Below, one piece after another: positions 39,858 through 48,253 of a stretch of DNA of 64,000 bases (within the stretch, counting starts at the first letter, position 1; the number at the start of each line of letters is the position of its first letter). The notes beneath the pieces were generated by a model. That model had not been told where the DNA came from, ran no database searches, and was given only the letters and a program-made list of their open reading frames with translations. The stretch comes from Burkholderiales bacterium (lineage in GTDB: Bacteria > Pseudomonadota > Gammaproteobacteria > Burkholderiales > Burkholderiaceae_C). The stretch is taken from NCBI GenBank assembly GCA_947464185.1, contig CANHVY010000004.1, forward strand, positions 1 to 64,000, written 5' to 3'. The position numbers and the translations under genes were made by a program.

Positions 39858-39915
39858 CGTTTCCGAAACGTTCTAACCAATGGCAAGATTTCCTGCATGA
39901 GGTTCCAATATGGAA
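39858..39915. promoter_or_regulatory. Palindromic sites between the divergent lyase operon and LysR gene
   Basis: CGTTTC at 39858-39863 pairs with GAAACG at 39865-39870. TTCCA at 39903-39907 pairs with TGGAA at 39911-39915. Both share a TTCC/GGAA-like core and lie in the 119-base divergent gap, as expected for LysR-type binding and activation sites. Confidence 0.5.
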
Positions 39916-39962
39916 ACTCTCTGATCGGCGATTCCTCGTCCTGTCCCGCGAGGGAAGTGCCC

Positions 39963-40895
39963 ATGCCCCGAATTCTGGATACCTACAGCCTGCGCCTCTT
40001 CGTCGCCGTGTGCGAGGAAGGCAGCCTGACCCGCGCGGCGCAGCGCGAAGCGCTGGTCGCCTCGGCGTTGAGCAAGCGCATGGCCGCCCTGGAACAGTCA
40101 TGCGGTGTGCCGCTGCTGATACGACGGCCGCGCGGCGTGCTGCCCACGCCTGCGGGCGAGGCCCTGTTGGGTCGCGCCCGCGAAGTGCTCGGCGCGCTGG
40201 AAAGGGCCTGCAGCGAAGTGGACGCCTTCAGCCACGGCGCTCAGGGCAGCGTCCGCGTGCTGGCCAGCCCTTCGGTGCTGGCCGAGCAACTGCCCGAGGA
40301 CATCGCGCGCTTCCTGGAGCAGCAGCCAGGGCTGCGGGTCAGCCTGGAGGAGCGCATCAGCCATGATGTCGTTCGCAGCCTGCACGAGGGCAGCGCAGAC
40401 CTGGGGGTGCTGTGGGAGGCCGCTGACCTGAAGGGCCTTGACGGGCTGCCTTACCGCAGTGACCATCTGTGCTTGGCCATGGCGCCGGGGCACCGGCTGG
40501 CTTTCAGGCAGAGCGTGCGCTATGAAGAGACGCTGGATGAAGTCAGCGTGGGCGTGGCACCGGGCGGCCTGATGGACCGCCTGCTGCGACGTCAGGCCGC
40601 CTTGGCCGGGCGCCTCATGGAACATCGGATCCAGGTCTCCAGCATGGACGCAGCCTGCCGCATCATCGCCGCTGGCCTGGCTGTGGCGATCCTGCCCCGC
40701 GAGGCGGCCATGCCGCACGCCGATTTGGGCCGCCTGGCATTGGTTCCCCTGGACGAACCCTGGGCGGAAAGACGTTTCGTCGTGGCCAGCCGCCCACAGC
40801 ACTTGGCCTCGGCGGCCAGTCGCTTGCTGGCTGAGCACCTGCGTACGGCTGCCTTGCCTGAAGGCCTGGTAGGGCTTGAGCTGGATGGCAGATGA
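39963..40895 (+). CDS. LysR-family transcriptional regulator
   Basis: A 310-residue regulator. ATG 39963 is preceded by a purine-rich GAGGGAAG; an upstream in-frame start would add 45 unlike residues. The helix-turn-helix (LRLFVAVCEEGSLTRAAQREALVASALSKRM, spaced as in the family) covers about residues 9-50. The ligand-binding domain continues to the end. The divergent position suggests control of the HMGL-CoA transferase-Bug operon. Confidence 0.93.
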   Translation: MPRILDTYSLRLFVAVCEEGSLTRAAQREALVASALSKRMAALEQSCGVPLLIRRPRGVLPTPAGEALLGRAREVLGALERACSEVDAFSHGAQGSVRVLASPSVLAEQLPEDIARFLEQQPGLRVSLEERISHDVVRSLHEGSADLGVLWEAADLKGLDGLPYRSDHLCLAMAPGHRLAFRQSVRYEETLDEVSVGVAPGGLMDRLLRRQAALAGRLMEHRIQVSSMDAACRIIAAGLAVAILPREAAMPHADLGRLALVPLDEPWAERRFVVASRPQHLASAASRLLAEHLRTAALPEGLVGLELDGR

Positions 40896-41392
40896 CCCCC
40901 GCTGCGCGAACCACGGGGTTCTGGCACCTGATGCCAAGCTGCTCGTGCTTGTGGTGCCATAGCCGCCCACCCAGGTGCCATCGGCCACCGGCGGTGCGGT
41001 CGTGCCCCAGAGCGGGGTCGAGAGCGAAATCCAGCCTTTCCATGCTGGGCCACACCGCATCAACTGGGAACGGCCGCTGAAGCGGGTTGATTGCACCCCT
41101 TGTTCAGGAGTCTGATGGCCGGCGAGCACTGCCTGCAGGGCTTCACCAAACGAGATTTGGGCTCGCAGCTGAAGGGCACACGGCGGCCACGCGCGTGCAC
41201 CGACGACCCGAAAAAGCCCAGCGCAAAGGTCGGCTGTAGCGTCAGACGGCTGCATGCCCACAGCTTGTGCCGAGCCACTGCTCGGCGAGACGATCGCCGC
41301 CAGTTTGCGCGCCACCGTAGCCTCGCTGTGCCAGACAGCATCATCAGTGCACCACCACTCAAGTCCCAGCAGTGGTGGCCGACAACACAGAC
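40896..41392. other. Apparently non-coding accessory stretch
   Basis: About 500 bases between the LysR gene and the FlxA-like gene. Frames are open on the minus strand for 440 codons, but the product matches no family I know and antisense-covers the LysR gene, so I do not call it. The G+C and codon pattern are less biased than in neighbouring genes. It may be decayed mobile DNA. Confidence 0.4.
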
Positions 41393-41737
41393 ATGCAAGT
41401 CTCATCCATTGGCGCAACGTCTTCGAGGGTCTCGTCAGGCAGCGGGACTCCTGGTGCCATCGCCAACCTGCAGAAGCAGATCAAGGCACTGACGACCGAA
41501 TTGAAAGATCTGGCCGCCAGCGACATGGACGCCAAGGCCAAAGAAACCCAAAGACAGTTGCTTCAGAGTCAGATCGAGATGCTGCAGGCGCAGATCGCGG
41601 TCTTGCAGCAACAGCGTCAACAGGCAGACACGCAGAAAACGGGCAAAGACGCACGCCAAGATTCAGCCGCTGAAGCGCCCGCTGAGGCCAGAAGGCGTAC
41701 GTCCGGGCTGGGTCAGGTGATCGATACCTATGCCTAA
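41393..41737 (+). CDS. FlxA-like coiled-coil protein
   Basis: A 114-residue protein from ATG 41393 (MQVSSIGATSS). A Ser/Thr-rich N-terminus is followed by a long amphipathic helix with heptad pattern (IANLQKQIKALTTELKDLA, then QLLQSQIEMLQAQIAVLQQQ), about residues 25-80. It ends with a charged tail and the short motif LGQVIDTYA. This resembles the FlxA-like family, whose founding member is in the E. coli flagellar regulon but whose function is unknown. A GTG 21 bases upstream is an alternative start. Confidence 0.75.
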   Translation: MQVSSIGATSSRVSSGSGTPGAIANLQKQIKALTTELKDLAASDMDAKAKETQRQLLQSQIEMLQAQIAVLQQQRQQADTQKTGKDARQDSAAEAPAEARRRTSGLGQVIDTYA

Positions 41738-41853
41738 GAGCGTGTTGACGTCCTCGTTGGTGACAAACTTTCTGTAGCGCAGCCAGAGGCAAGGGGCCAG
41801 GTTGTTGGAATGCATGTCTGAGCCTTGGCTGCAGGCATCGCCACGTACTTGCC

Positions 41854-42305
41854 CTGCCTGAAGCCCCTGCACGTGATCGTGCCCCTGGGCTGTATGCTCA
41901 ACCCGCGCTTGCCGGGAGCGGTGGTGGCCGGCAACGTCTAGACCTCGATGTGCGTGCCCAACGCCTTGTTCGGTGCCTTGGGCCTGATGGCCGTCAGCCA
42001 GTGCACGATGAACAACTTCACCTTCGGCAACGAGCAGCACCAGTACTACGAGATGATTTCTGGCGGCACGGGCACGGGCGCGGGCGTCTGGACCGGCCTC
42101 GACGGGCAGGTGACGGGCGGCTACGACGGCCGCCGTGTGCCGGCCTTCGGCCTGGCCTGGGGTGCCCCGGGCGCGCTGGGCATCAACCGCATAGAGCGTG
42201 CTGATGGCCGCACAGAGGTGCTCACGCACATCGGCAGCGCGCCCATGCAAACCGGCGACGTGTTCGTGATCGAGACGCCGGGTGGGGGAGGGGGGGGTGG
42301 GGTGA
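41854..42305 (+). pseudogene. Duplicated 3' fragment of the hydantoinase/5-oxoprolinase gene (copy C), internally deleted
   Basis: This copy starts at CTGCCTGAAGC, matching the intact gene from 24570, and runs to the G-rich end. It has a nonsense change (GAG to TAG at 41939-41941). It also has an in-frame 198-base deletion: sequence corresponding to 24840 is joined to that after 25038, and both ends carry ACGGC, so slippage or recombination between 5-base repeats explains it. An IS91 transposase remnant follows within about 25 bases. It is non-functional. Confidence 0.9.
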
Positions 42306-42326
42306 AGGTGCTCGGGGCGGGCCCGC

Positions 42327-42515
42327 CGAACGCGCTGCACTGCAGGTTGTAGCAATTCGCGGCCGGCTTCATCGCCCACACCGAGGCCAACCACCGGGGC
42401 TGTGCTGCCGCGGTTCACCACCGAAGAGTTCGACACCTTACCCGAACGCGGCGTCCTGGCGCACGGGTTTCTGCCGCTGCGCTGCGGCGAGTGTGGTCAC
42501 GACAAGCTGCTGGCT
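42327..42515 (+). pseudogene. Remnant of an IS91-family transposase (N-terminal part)
   Basis: Reading through one stop (TAG at 42350-42352) and one frameshift near 42400 gives ALHCRL, QFAAGFIAHTEANHRG, VLPRFTTEEFDTL and then LAHGFLPLRCGECGHDKLLA. This is the N-terminal segment and first zinc knuckle of IS91-type transposases. The segment expected next, FCPSCGARRM, is missing here but is exactly where the remnant at 25219 begins. The remnant directly follows an oxoprolinase 3' fragment, as the other one does. Confidence 0.75.
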
Positions 42516-42991
42516 CCCCCGCTGCTCCACCCACGGCGTGTGGGCGCCCAGTGCCAAGCTGCGATCTCTGGCGGTGCCGCAGCCTCGCCCGCGCAAGCAT
42601 GCCAGACGCAGCCTGTTGCGCCCGGATCCGGCGGAGCGGGGCTTCTGCCGCCTGCGCAAGCGCTCCGAACCCAACGAAGGCGCATGAGGCTGTGATGCGT
42701 GACCCAGCCATGACCCGGCCGGGACAGCGCTTCGCGCCGCCAATGTCAGCACGTCGAGGCCTGCGCGCAGGATCAGCACTGCGGTCACGGTGCTCCCGCT
42801 GGTCTGCTCCACCCTCTTGGAGACATGCTTCAGAAAGTGGACGGGCACGGACAGTGTCGCCAGCGAGCCTCAGCATGGCGCGGGACTCCGTCGGGGAGGC
42901 CTAGCCGCTACAGCGCCGCATCCGCATGTTTCAAGCACCAGGCGCAGACCCGCAGCGCTACGCCTTGGTCGCCTGAAGGCGAACCATGTCT
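42516..42991. other. Stretch without a recognisable gene
   Basis: About 475 bases after the transposase remnant. Frames on both strands are open but give arginine- and proline-rich shadows with no family resemblance. It is probably further decayed mobile DNA. Confidence 0.4.
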
Positions 42992-43363
42992 TCAGCGCGG
43001 CGCCGGGCGGCCGGGCCTTGCGGGCGCGTTGTATGGGCCCGCGGCGATGCTTGGTCTCGCGACAGTCGCCAGCCACGCCCAGTCATCGATCTCGTACGGT
43101 GCGCAATCCCAATCCTTGCCGAACAGCGCTGGACCCTGCTCGCACATCCACAGCGCATAACGTGCGGATGCCGGGTGGCCAGCGTTGGCCAGCTCGATGA
43201 AGCGCCCATAGGCCTCCGAGAATCGGGCTTGGCGGAACAACTCCACCGCCCTGGCATGCATGCGATCGGCCTGCGTCGCCTGCGCCTTGCCGGTGGAAGC
43301 CTCGCCGCCACCGAACCCTGGCGACAGCAGTGCCACCCACAGCAAATGCCTCGCCGCCCTCAT
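42992..43363 (-). CDS. Small exported Sel1/TPR-like protein
   Basis: A 123-residue protein. ATG 43363 is preceded by GGAGGAAGG. A short hydrophobic leader (HLLWVALLSPGFGGG) suggests export. The middle holds one helix-turn-helix repeat of Sel1 type (AVELFRQARFSEAYGRFIELANAGHPASARYALWM with family spacing, about residues 39-73), followed by a Trp-rich segment (DWAWLATVA). Similar single-repeat proteins are common in Burkholderiales without a known function. Its start overlaps the stop of the upstream membrane gene by four bases. Confidence 0.7.
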   Translation of the reverse strand: MRAARHLLWVALLSPGFGGGEASTGKAQATQADRMHARAVELFRQARFSEAYGRFIELANAGHPASARYALWMCEQGPALFGKDWDCAPYEIDDWAWLATVARPSIAAGPYNAPARPGRPAPR

Positions 43364-43644
43364 CGACCTTCCTCCGTAGGAGCATGCCTTGCTGTGCTCA
43401 ATCGGCCATCGCGCTCGTTCGCGGGGTGCCGGATCCGGCGCAGTTCCAACAGCCGCAGCAAGTTGATCGGCAGGAGCACAGCATGCAGCACCAGCACCGG
43501 CCAGGTGGCCATGGCCCCCGCATAGATGATGAATGCCACGCTAGCCCCCAGGGAGGCCATACGCAGTTGGCAAACGTCTCGCAAAGTGAAGGCCAGCAGC
43601 GTCAGCGCCGCGGCAGCCCAGCCGATGAGATCGATGGACGTCAT
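43360..43644 (-). CDS. Small inner-membrane protein (YgjV-like)
   Basis: A 94-residue protein with three predicted hydrophobic segments: LIGWAAAALTLLAFTL, MASLGASVAFIIYAGAM and WPVLVLHAVLLPINLLRLLEL. A basic C-terminal tail follows. The layout resembles YgjV/PopDC-N-like small membrane proteins. It overlaps the downstream Sel1-like gene by ATGA and starts 12 bases after the next upstream membrane gene, so the three form an operon. The function is unknown. Confidence 0.7.
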   Translation of the reverse strand: MTSIDLIGWAAAALTLLAFTLRDVCQLRMASLGASVAFIIYAGAMATWPVLVLHAVLLPINLLRLLELRRIRHPANERDGRLSTARHAPTEEGR

Positions 43645-43656
43645 CGAACAATCCGG

Positions 43657-44007
43657 TCAAGCAGGCCAACTGCGGTGTACCGCGATCAGCGCGATGACGC
43701 CGCCGCACATCGTGGCATTGCAGAGATTCGCGAGTGCTGCGCGGTTGAGACGTTGACCGTTGTGCTCGTACAGCCATGCTGCCATCGTCAGGTTGGCACC
43801 GAGCCAGGTCGTCCAGGTCCAGAGCGAATGTTGGCTGGAATCGCCGCTGGCCTGTATGGCCCACATGGTGGGCAGGTACGAGATGACACGAAGCGAGCTT
43901 GACAGCGTGAAGGCCCAGGACAGCATGGACAGATAAGCGGCCCGTGCGCCATGGCGATGGCCGCGCGGTGTTGCTTCAGTGCAAGCGGGAAGGTTCGGCG
44001 GGTTCAT
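43657..44007 (-). CDS. Small membrane protein of unknown function
   Basis: A 116-residue protein with three hydrophobic stretches (AAYLSMLSWAFTLSSSL, LWTWTTWLGANLTMAAWL, NATMCGGVIALIAV). ATG 44007 gives MNPPNLPACTEATPRG; the longer upstream frame is unlikely because it overlaps the LuxR promoter region. The W-T-W-x2-W-L-G-A-N pattern recalls PQ-loop-like proteins but is not sufficient for a call. It is first of a three-gene unit with the next two membrane/exported proteins. Confidence 0.6.
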   Translation of the reverse strand: MNPPNLPACTEATPRGHRHGARAAYLSMLSWAFTLSSSLRVISYLPTMWAIQASGDSSQHSLWTWTTWLGANLTMAAWLYEHNGQRLNRAALANLCNATMCGGVIALIAVHRSWPA

Positions 44008-44248
44008 TCGCGTATCGGTCCATGCAGATCGGCTGATGCCCTGAGTCTGGCGCAGCGCAAAGAGATTCGCATCAGCCGTTTGGTGGAACTCCCTGGGATG
44101 GAGGTGTCGCCGACCCGATCTTCGAGACCTCCATATCCGCCATCTGGTGGAGGGCTTGCCGATCACATGAACAGCGCCGAAACCCTGCCTGCGGCAAACT
44201 TTGGTTCTGGCATCCATCGCAGGTGCCACATAAGAAGTCGGGGAGAGC

Positions 44249-45388
44249 ATGAGCACTGAGGAACTTAGTCGCCTGATTGGCGTCATCTATGACTGCGCGC
44301 TGGCGCCCGAGCTTTGGGGCAAGGCGCTCGCCGAGATCTGCGCCCATTCCGACAGTGCCGCAGGCACGCTGGCCATCGTCAATCTGCAGACGGGCCAGGA
44401 GTACACATTGGTCAATCACGGCATCTCGGAACACTTCGACCAGTTGTACAAGGCCAAGTACCACTGCATGGATCTCTTCATCCATCCGCTGCTCGCGCGG
44501 GCCGTGGGTGAGCCGGCGCTTTCAGCGGACCTGGTCGATGACGAGGAACTCCTGGCCAGCCGGATCTACCGCGAGTGGGCGGCGCCACAGGGCTTTCGTG
44601 ACACCTTGATGACGATGTTCACGCGCCACCACGCCCAACTGTCCTTCATGGGGTTGACGCGCAAACTTGATCAGCGGCGCTATGACGAACGTGACCGGCA
44701 GGCCCTCAGGCTGATCACACCGCACGTGCAGCGTGCTGTGTTGATATCGGACTTTGTCGAGCACCAGGCCGTGGAACGCAGCCGCTTCGTGGAAGTGATC
44801 GATTCGATCACCACTGCCACGATCGTTGTCGATGCACAGCGACACATCCTGCATGCGAACCACGTGGCACGCGCGTTGTTGGACAAAGGCCAGATCGTGG
44901 CTTCGTCCAATGGTGCCTTGACGGTTGCTGGCGTGTCCCCGGCAAAGCTGTTGAAGTCAACCGACCGAGGTGCAGGGGAACGGCCGCTTCCCGAAACCCG
45001 ACGCGTTCGGGCGCCCCAGGCAGGGGCGGACACGATCATCGTCATCATGCCCTTGTTCGTCGCCGAAAACATGGGCTCGTCGGGGGGGCTGCATTACGCG
45101 GTGTTCATTCAGGACACCGGGCAACTCTCTCCTTTGGCCAGCGACGCCTGGACCAAGTTGTTCGAGCTGACCGGGAGCGAGCTCCGTGTGCTGCAAGGCC
45201 TGATCCAGGGTTCGACGCCTTCCGAGATCGCGGATACCTACGGCATCGCCATTTCCACCGTGAAGACACAACTCCTCAGCCTTTACCGCAAGACCGGGAC
45301 GCGGCGGCAAGCCGAACTCGTCAAGCTTGCATTGGGGTCGATACCTCCGGTCCATGCCGCACGTCCTGAGCTGACGGGCCTCGGATGA
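44249..45388 (+). CDS. LuxR-family transcriptional regulator with sensory N-terminus
   Basis: A 379-residue regulator. The last 65 residues are a LuxR-type helix-turn-helix (LTGSELRVLQGLIQGSTPSEIADTYGIAISTVKTQLLSLYRK, with family spacing). The first 300 residues are a sensory region with PAS-like character around 185-290 (IDSITTATIVVDAQRHILHANHVARALL). No autoinducer-binding or receiver motif is apparent. The target genes are unknown; the adjacent divergent small-membrane-protein unit is one candidate. Confidence 0.88.
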   Translation: MSTEELSRLIGVIYDCALAPELWGKALAEICAHSDSAAGTLAIVNLQTGQEYTLVNHGISEHFDQLYKAKYHCMDLFIHPLLARAVGEPALSADLVDDEELLASRIYREWAAPQGFRDTLMTMFTRHHAQLSFMGLTRKLDQRRYDERDRQALRLITPHVQRAVLISDFVEHQAVERSRFVEVIDSITTATIVVDAQRHILHANHVARALLDKGQIVASSNGALTVAGVSPAKLLKSTDRGAGERPLPETRRVRAPQAGADTIIVIMPLFVAENMGSSGGLHYAVFIQDTGQLSPLASDAWTKLFELTGSELRVLQGLIQGSTPSEIADTYGIAISTVKTQLLSLYRKTGTRRQAELVKLALGSIPPVHAARPELTGLG

Positions 45389-45430
45389 TTTGTCACCTTT
45401 GTCTGGAGCAGGTGAGGATGTCATTCCTGC

Positions 45431-45512
45431 CGCCGTGTGCCGGCCTTAGGCTTGGCCGGGGGTGCCCCGGGCGCGCTGGGCGTCAACCGCATCGAGTGTG
45501 CTGATGTCCGCC
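45431..45512 (+). pseudogene. Short duplicated fragment of the hydantoinase/5-oxoprolinase gene (copy D)
   Basis: About 80 bases beginning CGCCGTGTGCCGGCC match the intact gene around 25038-25118. Shared third-position differences (GTGTGCCGGCCTT, GGTGCCCCGGG, GCTGATG) make it closer to copy C than to the source gene. It starts exactly at the deletion joint seen in copy C. It is a relic with no coding potential. Confidence 0.8.
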
Positions 45513-45621
45513 GCGCGGTCATTCTGATGCGGCATGGCGGCCTTGCGTCCCACCTGAGCCTCCACCGCGTCCGCGTGCCCTGCAGCCTTTCAGGTGTCGA
45601 CTGCCAAAGGCGTTGAACCGT

Positions 45622-46590
45622 TCAAGCGTGGACTTGAGGTACGGGCTCCGGGGTGGGGGTGGTGGCAAGTGGCTGACGGCTGCCGGTTGTCAGCGTGTCG
45701 AACCAGTCGAGGGCCGCGTCCCACAAGGGCTGGCCCGCCGACCGGAAGTAACCCATATGGCCGATGGCGCCCAGGCCCTGGCTGTGCGGGCGGATGTCCA
45801 GCGGTCGCCAGCCAGCGTTGCAGTAGCCGGCCATGAAGGCGTCCCGCGAGGCCGGCGGAGCCCACAGGTCGTCGAGTGCGTTGGCGGCGACGATGGGTGT
45901 GCGCACCGCGGCGAACAACGTGCGCATCTGCGTTCCGATCTCGGGGTCGTCGAAGAAGTAGTGAGGATGCTGGCACCAGCGCCGCCACTGCTGGTACACG
46001 CCCAGTGGCAGGTCCTCGCCCATGCCCAGTCGGCTCCACGGCAGGTAGCCGGCCCAGCGCGTCATCAGCGGTCCCAGGAGCTTCCACATCAGCAGCACGC
46101 GCGTGCGCTCCAGTGGCGGCATCCAGCCGTGCCAGCCGGCCCCGGTGCCGAATGTGTAGGCGCCCGCCAGGGCTGCATGCTGGGGCAGCAGGCCGATGGC
46201 GTGGCCGCCGTAGGAATGACCCACCAGCACCAGCGGCGTGTCGTCGGGCGGCGGCAGGTGCTGCAGTGCATGCAGGGCTGCAGCCAGGTCGAGCCGGGCC
46301 CAGTCGCGGTAGTCCATCTGCATTCCCCGCAGCTGGGCCGGAGCGGACTCCCCGATGCCGCGGTAGTCGAGCGTCAGCGTGGTGTACCCGCGTGAGGCCG
46401 CATGCAGTGCGAAGCGTCGATAAAAGCGCTGCGGGACGCCCGTGGCACCGGCCACGAGCAAGCGGCCGCGCGGCGTGCCGGGCGGGCGGAACAGGAGGGC
46501 CGACAAGGGGTACCCATCGCTGGCGCGCAAGGCCAGTGGCTCGGACCGGCCTTCGGAGATGGGCAACACAGGGGGCGTGGCGTCGTGCAT
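45622..46590 (-). CDS. Alpha/beta hydrolase
   Basis: A 322-residue alpha/beta hydrolase. The oxyanion/nucleophile motif is VGHSYGGHA near residue 120. The acid is probably Asp in ANALDDLWAPP near 250, and the His is in GAIGHMGYF near 285. LDYRGIGES near 78 is conserved in this family, which is often annotated as a predicted hydrolase or acyltransferase. ATG 46590 is used; the long upstream frame overlaps the TetR gene. It follows that regulator by 118 bases in the same orientation. Confidence 0.88.
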   Translation of the reverse strand: MHDATPPVLPISEGRSEPLALRASDGYPLSALLFRPPGTPRGRLLVAGATGVPQRFYRRFALHAASRGYTTLTLDYRGIGESAPAQLRGMQMDYRDWARLDLAAALHALQHLPPPDDTPLVLVGHSYGGHAIGLLPQHAALAGAYTFGTGAGWHGWMPPLERTRVLLMWKLLGPLMTRWAGYLPWSRLGMGEDLPLGVYQQWRRWCQHPHYFFDDPEIGTQMRTLFAAVRTPIVAANALDDLWAPPASRDAFMAGYCNAGWRPLDIRPHSQGLGAIGHMGYFRSAGQPLWDAALDWFDTLTTGSRQPLATTPTPEPVPQVHA

Positions 46591-46708
46591 GAGAACCTCG
46601 GTTGGGCAGTGCGCGGGGGCTTTCGGCCTTTCGGCGCAGGGTCGTGATGAGGGGTCTTGGCGGAAGAGCCGGTGCGGTGGATGTCCAGGCAGCGGAGCGG
46701 GGTGGAGG

Positions 46709-47323
46709 TCACGCTCCCGGCGGGGGAGGGAGTTCAGCGGCCAGCATCGCCAGCAAGACGTCGGCCGTTTGCTGCAGAGGGGCACCGGTGCCCGCCACCC
46801 GGGCCTGCATGAGCGCGCCTTCGTAGGCCGCCACGACCAGGGTGGCCAGGCTGGTGGCACGCTCCGGGGCGGCACCGGCCTGCGCCAGCAAGGCCGCCAG
46901 CCGCTCACGCAGGGCCGCGAAGCCTGCAGCCAGGGCGGCGCGGATCTGCAGGTCGCCAGGCGTGCTTTCCAGCGCCACGGTGGCCAGCGGGCAGCCTTGC
47001 TCGAAGCCACTGCGCTCCAGTGCCTGCTGGGCGGTTGACACCCACTGGCGCAAGGCGTCCACAGGGTGAGCACCGGGTCGCTGCACAAGGCGGTCGAGCG
47101 CCTGCAAGAGCCACGCCACTGAAGATTCGATGGCCGCCACGGCCAACTCGTTCTTGCCGCCCGGGAAGTGGTGGTACAGCACGCCCTTGGGCGCTTGGGC
47201 CGCCTGCAGCACCTCGCTCAGGCCCACGCCGTGCAAGCCGCGGCGCTGCAGAGCGTCGGTCATGGCGGCCACCAGGCGCTCGCGCGTGGCGGGTTCAGAG
47301 GGCGTGGTCGGCGAGGCGGACAT
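46709..47323 (-). CDS. TetR-family transcriptional regulator (LmrA/YxaF-like)
   Basis: A 204-residue repressor. The N-terminal TetR helix-turn-helix is VGLSEVLQAAQAPKGVLYHHFPGGKNELA with family spacing (about residues 30-60), where the YHHFPGGKxEL ending is typical of the LmrA/YxaF/AcuR group. The C-terminal ligand-binding domain follows (LESTPGDLQIRAALAAGF). ATG 47323 is used. The operator at 47449-47466 lies upstream of this gene, consistent with autorepression and control of the downstream hydrolase. Confidence 0.92.
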   Translation of the reverse strand: MSASPTTPSEPATRERLVAAMTDALQRRGLHGVGLSEVLQAAQAPKGVLYHHFPGGKNELAVAAIESSVAWLLQALDRLVQRPGAHPVDALRQWVSTAQQALERSGFEQGCPLATVALESTPGDLQIRAALAAGFAALRERLAALLAQAGAAPERATSLATLVVAAYEGALMQARVAGTGAPLQQTADVLLAMLAAELPPPPGA

Positions 47324-47675
47324 GGGCGCTGGCAGTTGGAGCGGGCTGCGGGCCAGGCGGCGTCGAAGCAGGAAACAGGCTGCAACCCTCCGCGTGACCC
47401 GGCCCGAATCCACTGCGGGGTTGGAGGGAAACGGTGAGATGAGATTCTCTAGACCGGTCGGTCTAGTGTCAAGTGGCTTCCGCCAAGGTCGACCAGGCCC
47501 GCATGCCCACCAACGCGGGCGCGCTGCCGCTGTGCGAATCCGTCACGCCCAAGGGGTTGGCGGCAGCCCGGTCATGGAACATGATGTCCGAATCTGATGG
47601 AAAGCCGTCGCCGCCTGATGCGACAGGGAGCCGTGTCGCCCCTACAGTGAAGGCCCGACACACAAGAGGGTCCTC
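47324..47675. other. Divergent control region between the TetR gene and the cysteine hydrolase cassette
   Basis: This 352-base gap holds the 18-base TetR palindrome at 47449-47466 and the start regions for two divergent units. No further gene is supported in it. Confidence 0.5.
47449..47466. promoter_or_regulatory. TetR-family operator, 18-base palindrome
   Basis: CTAGACCGGTCGGTCTAG has perfect 8-base arms around a GT centre. Sites of the form TAGACC-N-GGTCTA are known operators of the LmrA/YxaF and AcuR group of TetR repressors, which is the group of the adjacent regulator. It lies 126 bases upstream of that regulator's start. Confidence 0.85.
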
Positions 47676-48239
47676 ATGCGAACCGCCCTGCTGCTCATTG
47701 ACGTTCAACAGTCCTTCCGGCAGCGTCCGCATTGGAGCGACGACCATGCGGATGCCTTCCTGAACCACTGCAATGCCCTGGTGACGGCGTGCGTGGCGGC
47801 CCGGGTGCCGGTGGTGCGCATCCTGCACGTGGAAGGCGATCCTGGCGATGACAACCCGTTCGCTTTGGGGTCGGGTCAGGTGCGTGCGCTTGACGGGCTG
47901 ATCGACTTCCCGGCTGCTGCCGAGTTTCGGAAGTCTCGCCACAGCGCTCTGGTCGGGACCGGCCTGGGTGTCTGGTTGCACCAGCAAGGCATTCAAAGGT
48001 TGATCGTGGCGGGCATTCGAACCGAGCAATGCTGCGAAACCACCACCCGCCACGCGTCGGACGAAGGGTGGACCGTGGACTATGTGTCCGAGGCCACGCT
48101 GACCTTCGACATGCAGACCCTGGACGGGCAACGCCTGGCCGCCAAGGACATCGTCAAGCGCACCGAGGCCGTGCTGAGCGGGCGCTTTGCGCGCATCTGC
48201 ACGGTGGCAGACATCCAGGCTTCATTCATGCCTGCCTGA
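47676..48239 (+). CDS. Isochorismatase-family cysteine hydrolase
   Basis: A 187-residue hydrolase. The catalytic Asp is in LLLIDVQQSF near residue 8, the Lys in FRKSRHSAL near 87 and the Cys in IRTEQCCETTTRHA near 115, giving the Asp-Lys-Cys triad of the superfamily. It is first of a tight run with DUF1272, NIPSNAP and a GlxA-type regulator. The regulator probably senses a small metabolite processed here. Its substrate is unknown. Confidence 0.9.
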   Translation: MRTALLLIDVQQSFRQRPHWSDDHADAFLNHCNALVTACVAARVPVVRILHVEGDPGDDNPFALGSGQVRALDGLIDFPAAAEFRKSRHSALVGTGLGVWLHQQGIQRLIVAGIRTEQCCETTTRHASDEGWTVDYVSEATLTFDMQTLDGQRLAAKDIVKRTEAVLSGRFARICTVADIQASFMPA

Positions 48240-48253
48240 ACCCGGAGCCGACC

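Noticed and set aside
40098-41417. A 439-codon minus-strand frame across the LysR gene and the following gap
   Set aside because: Two thirds of it lies antisense to a clear LysR gene, and the remainder matches nothing I recognise.
48236-48248. A third copy of the GCCTGAACCCGGA motif
   Set aside because: It falls across the stop codon of the cysteine hydrolase gene in ordinary coding context and lacks the rest of the motif, so it is taken as chance.
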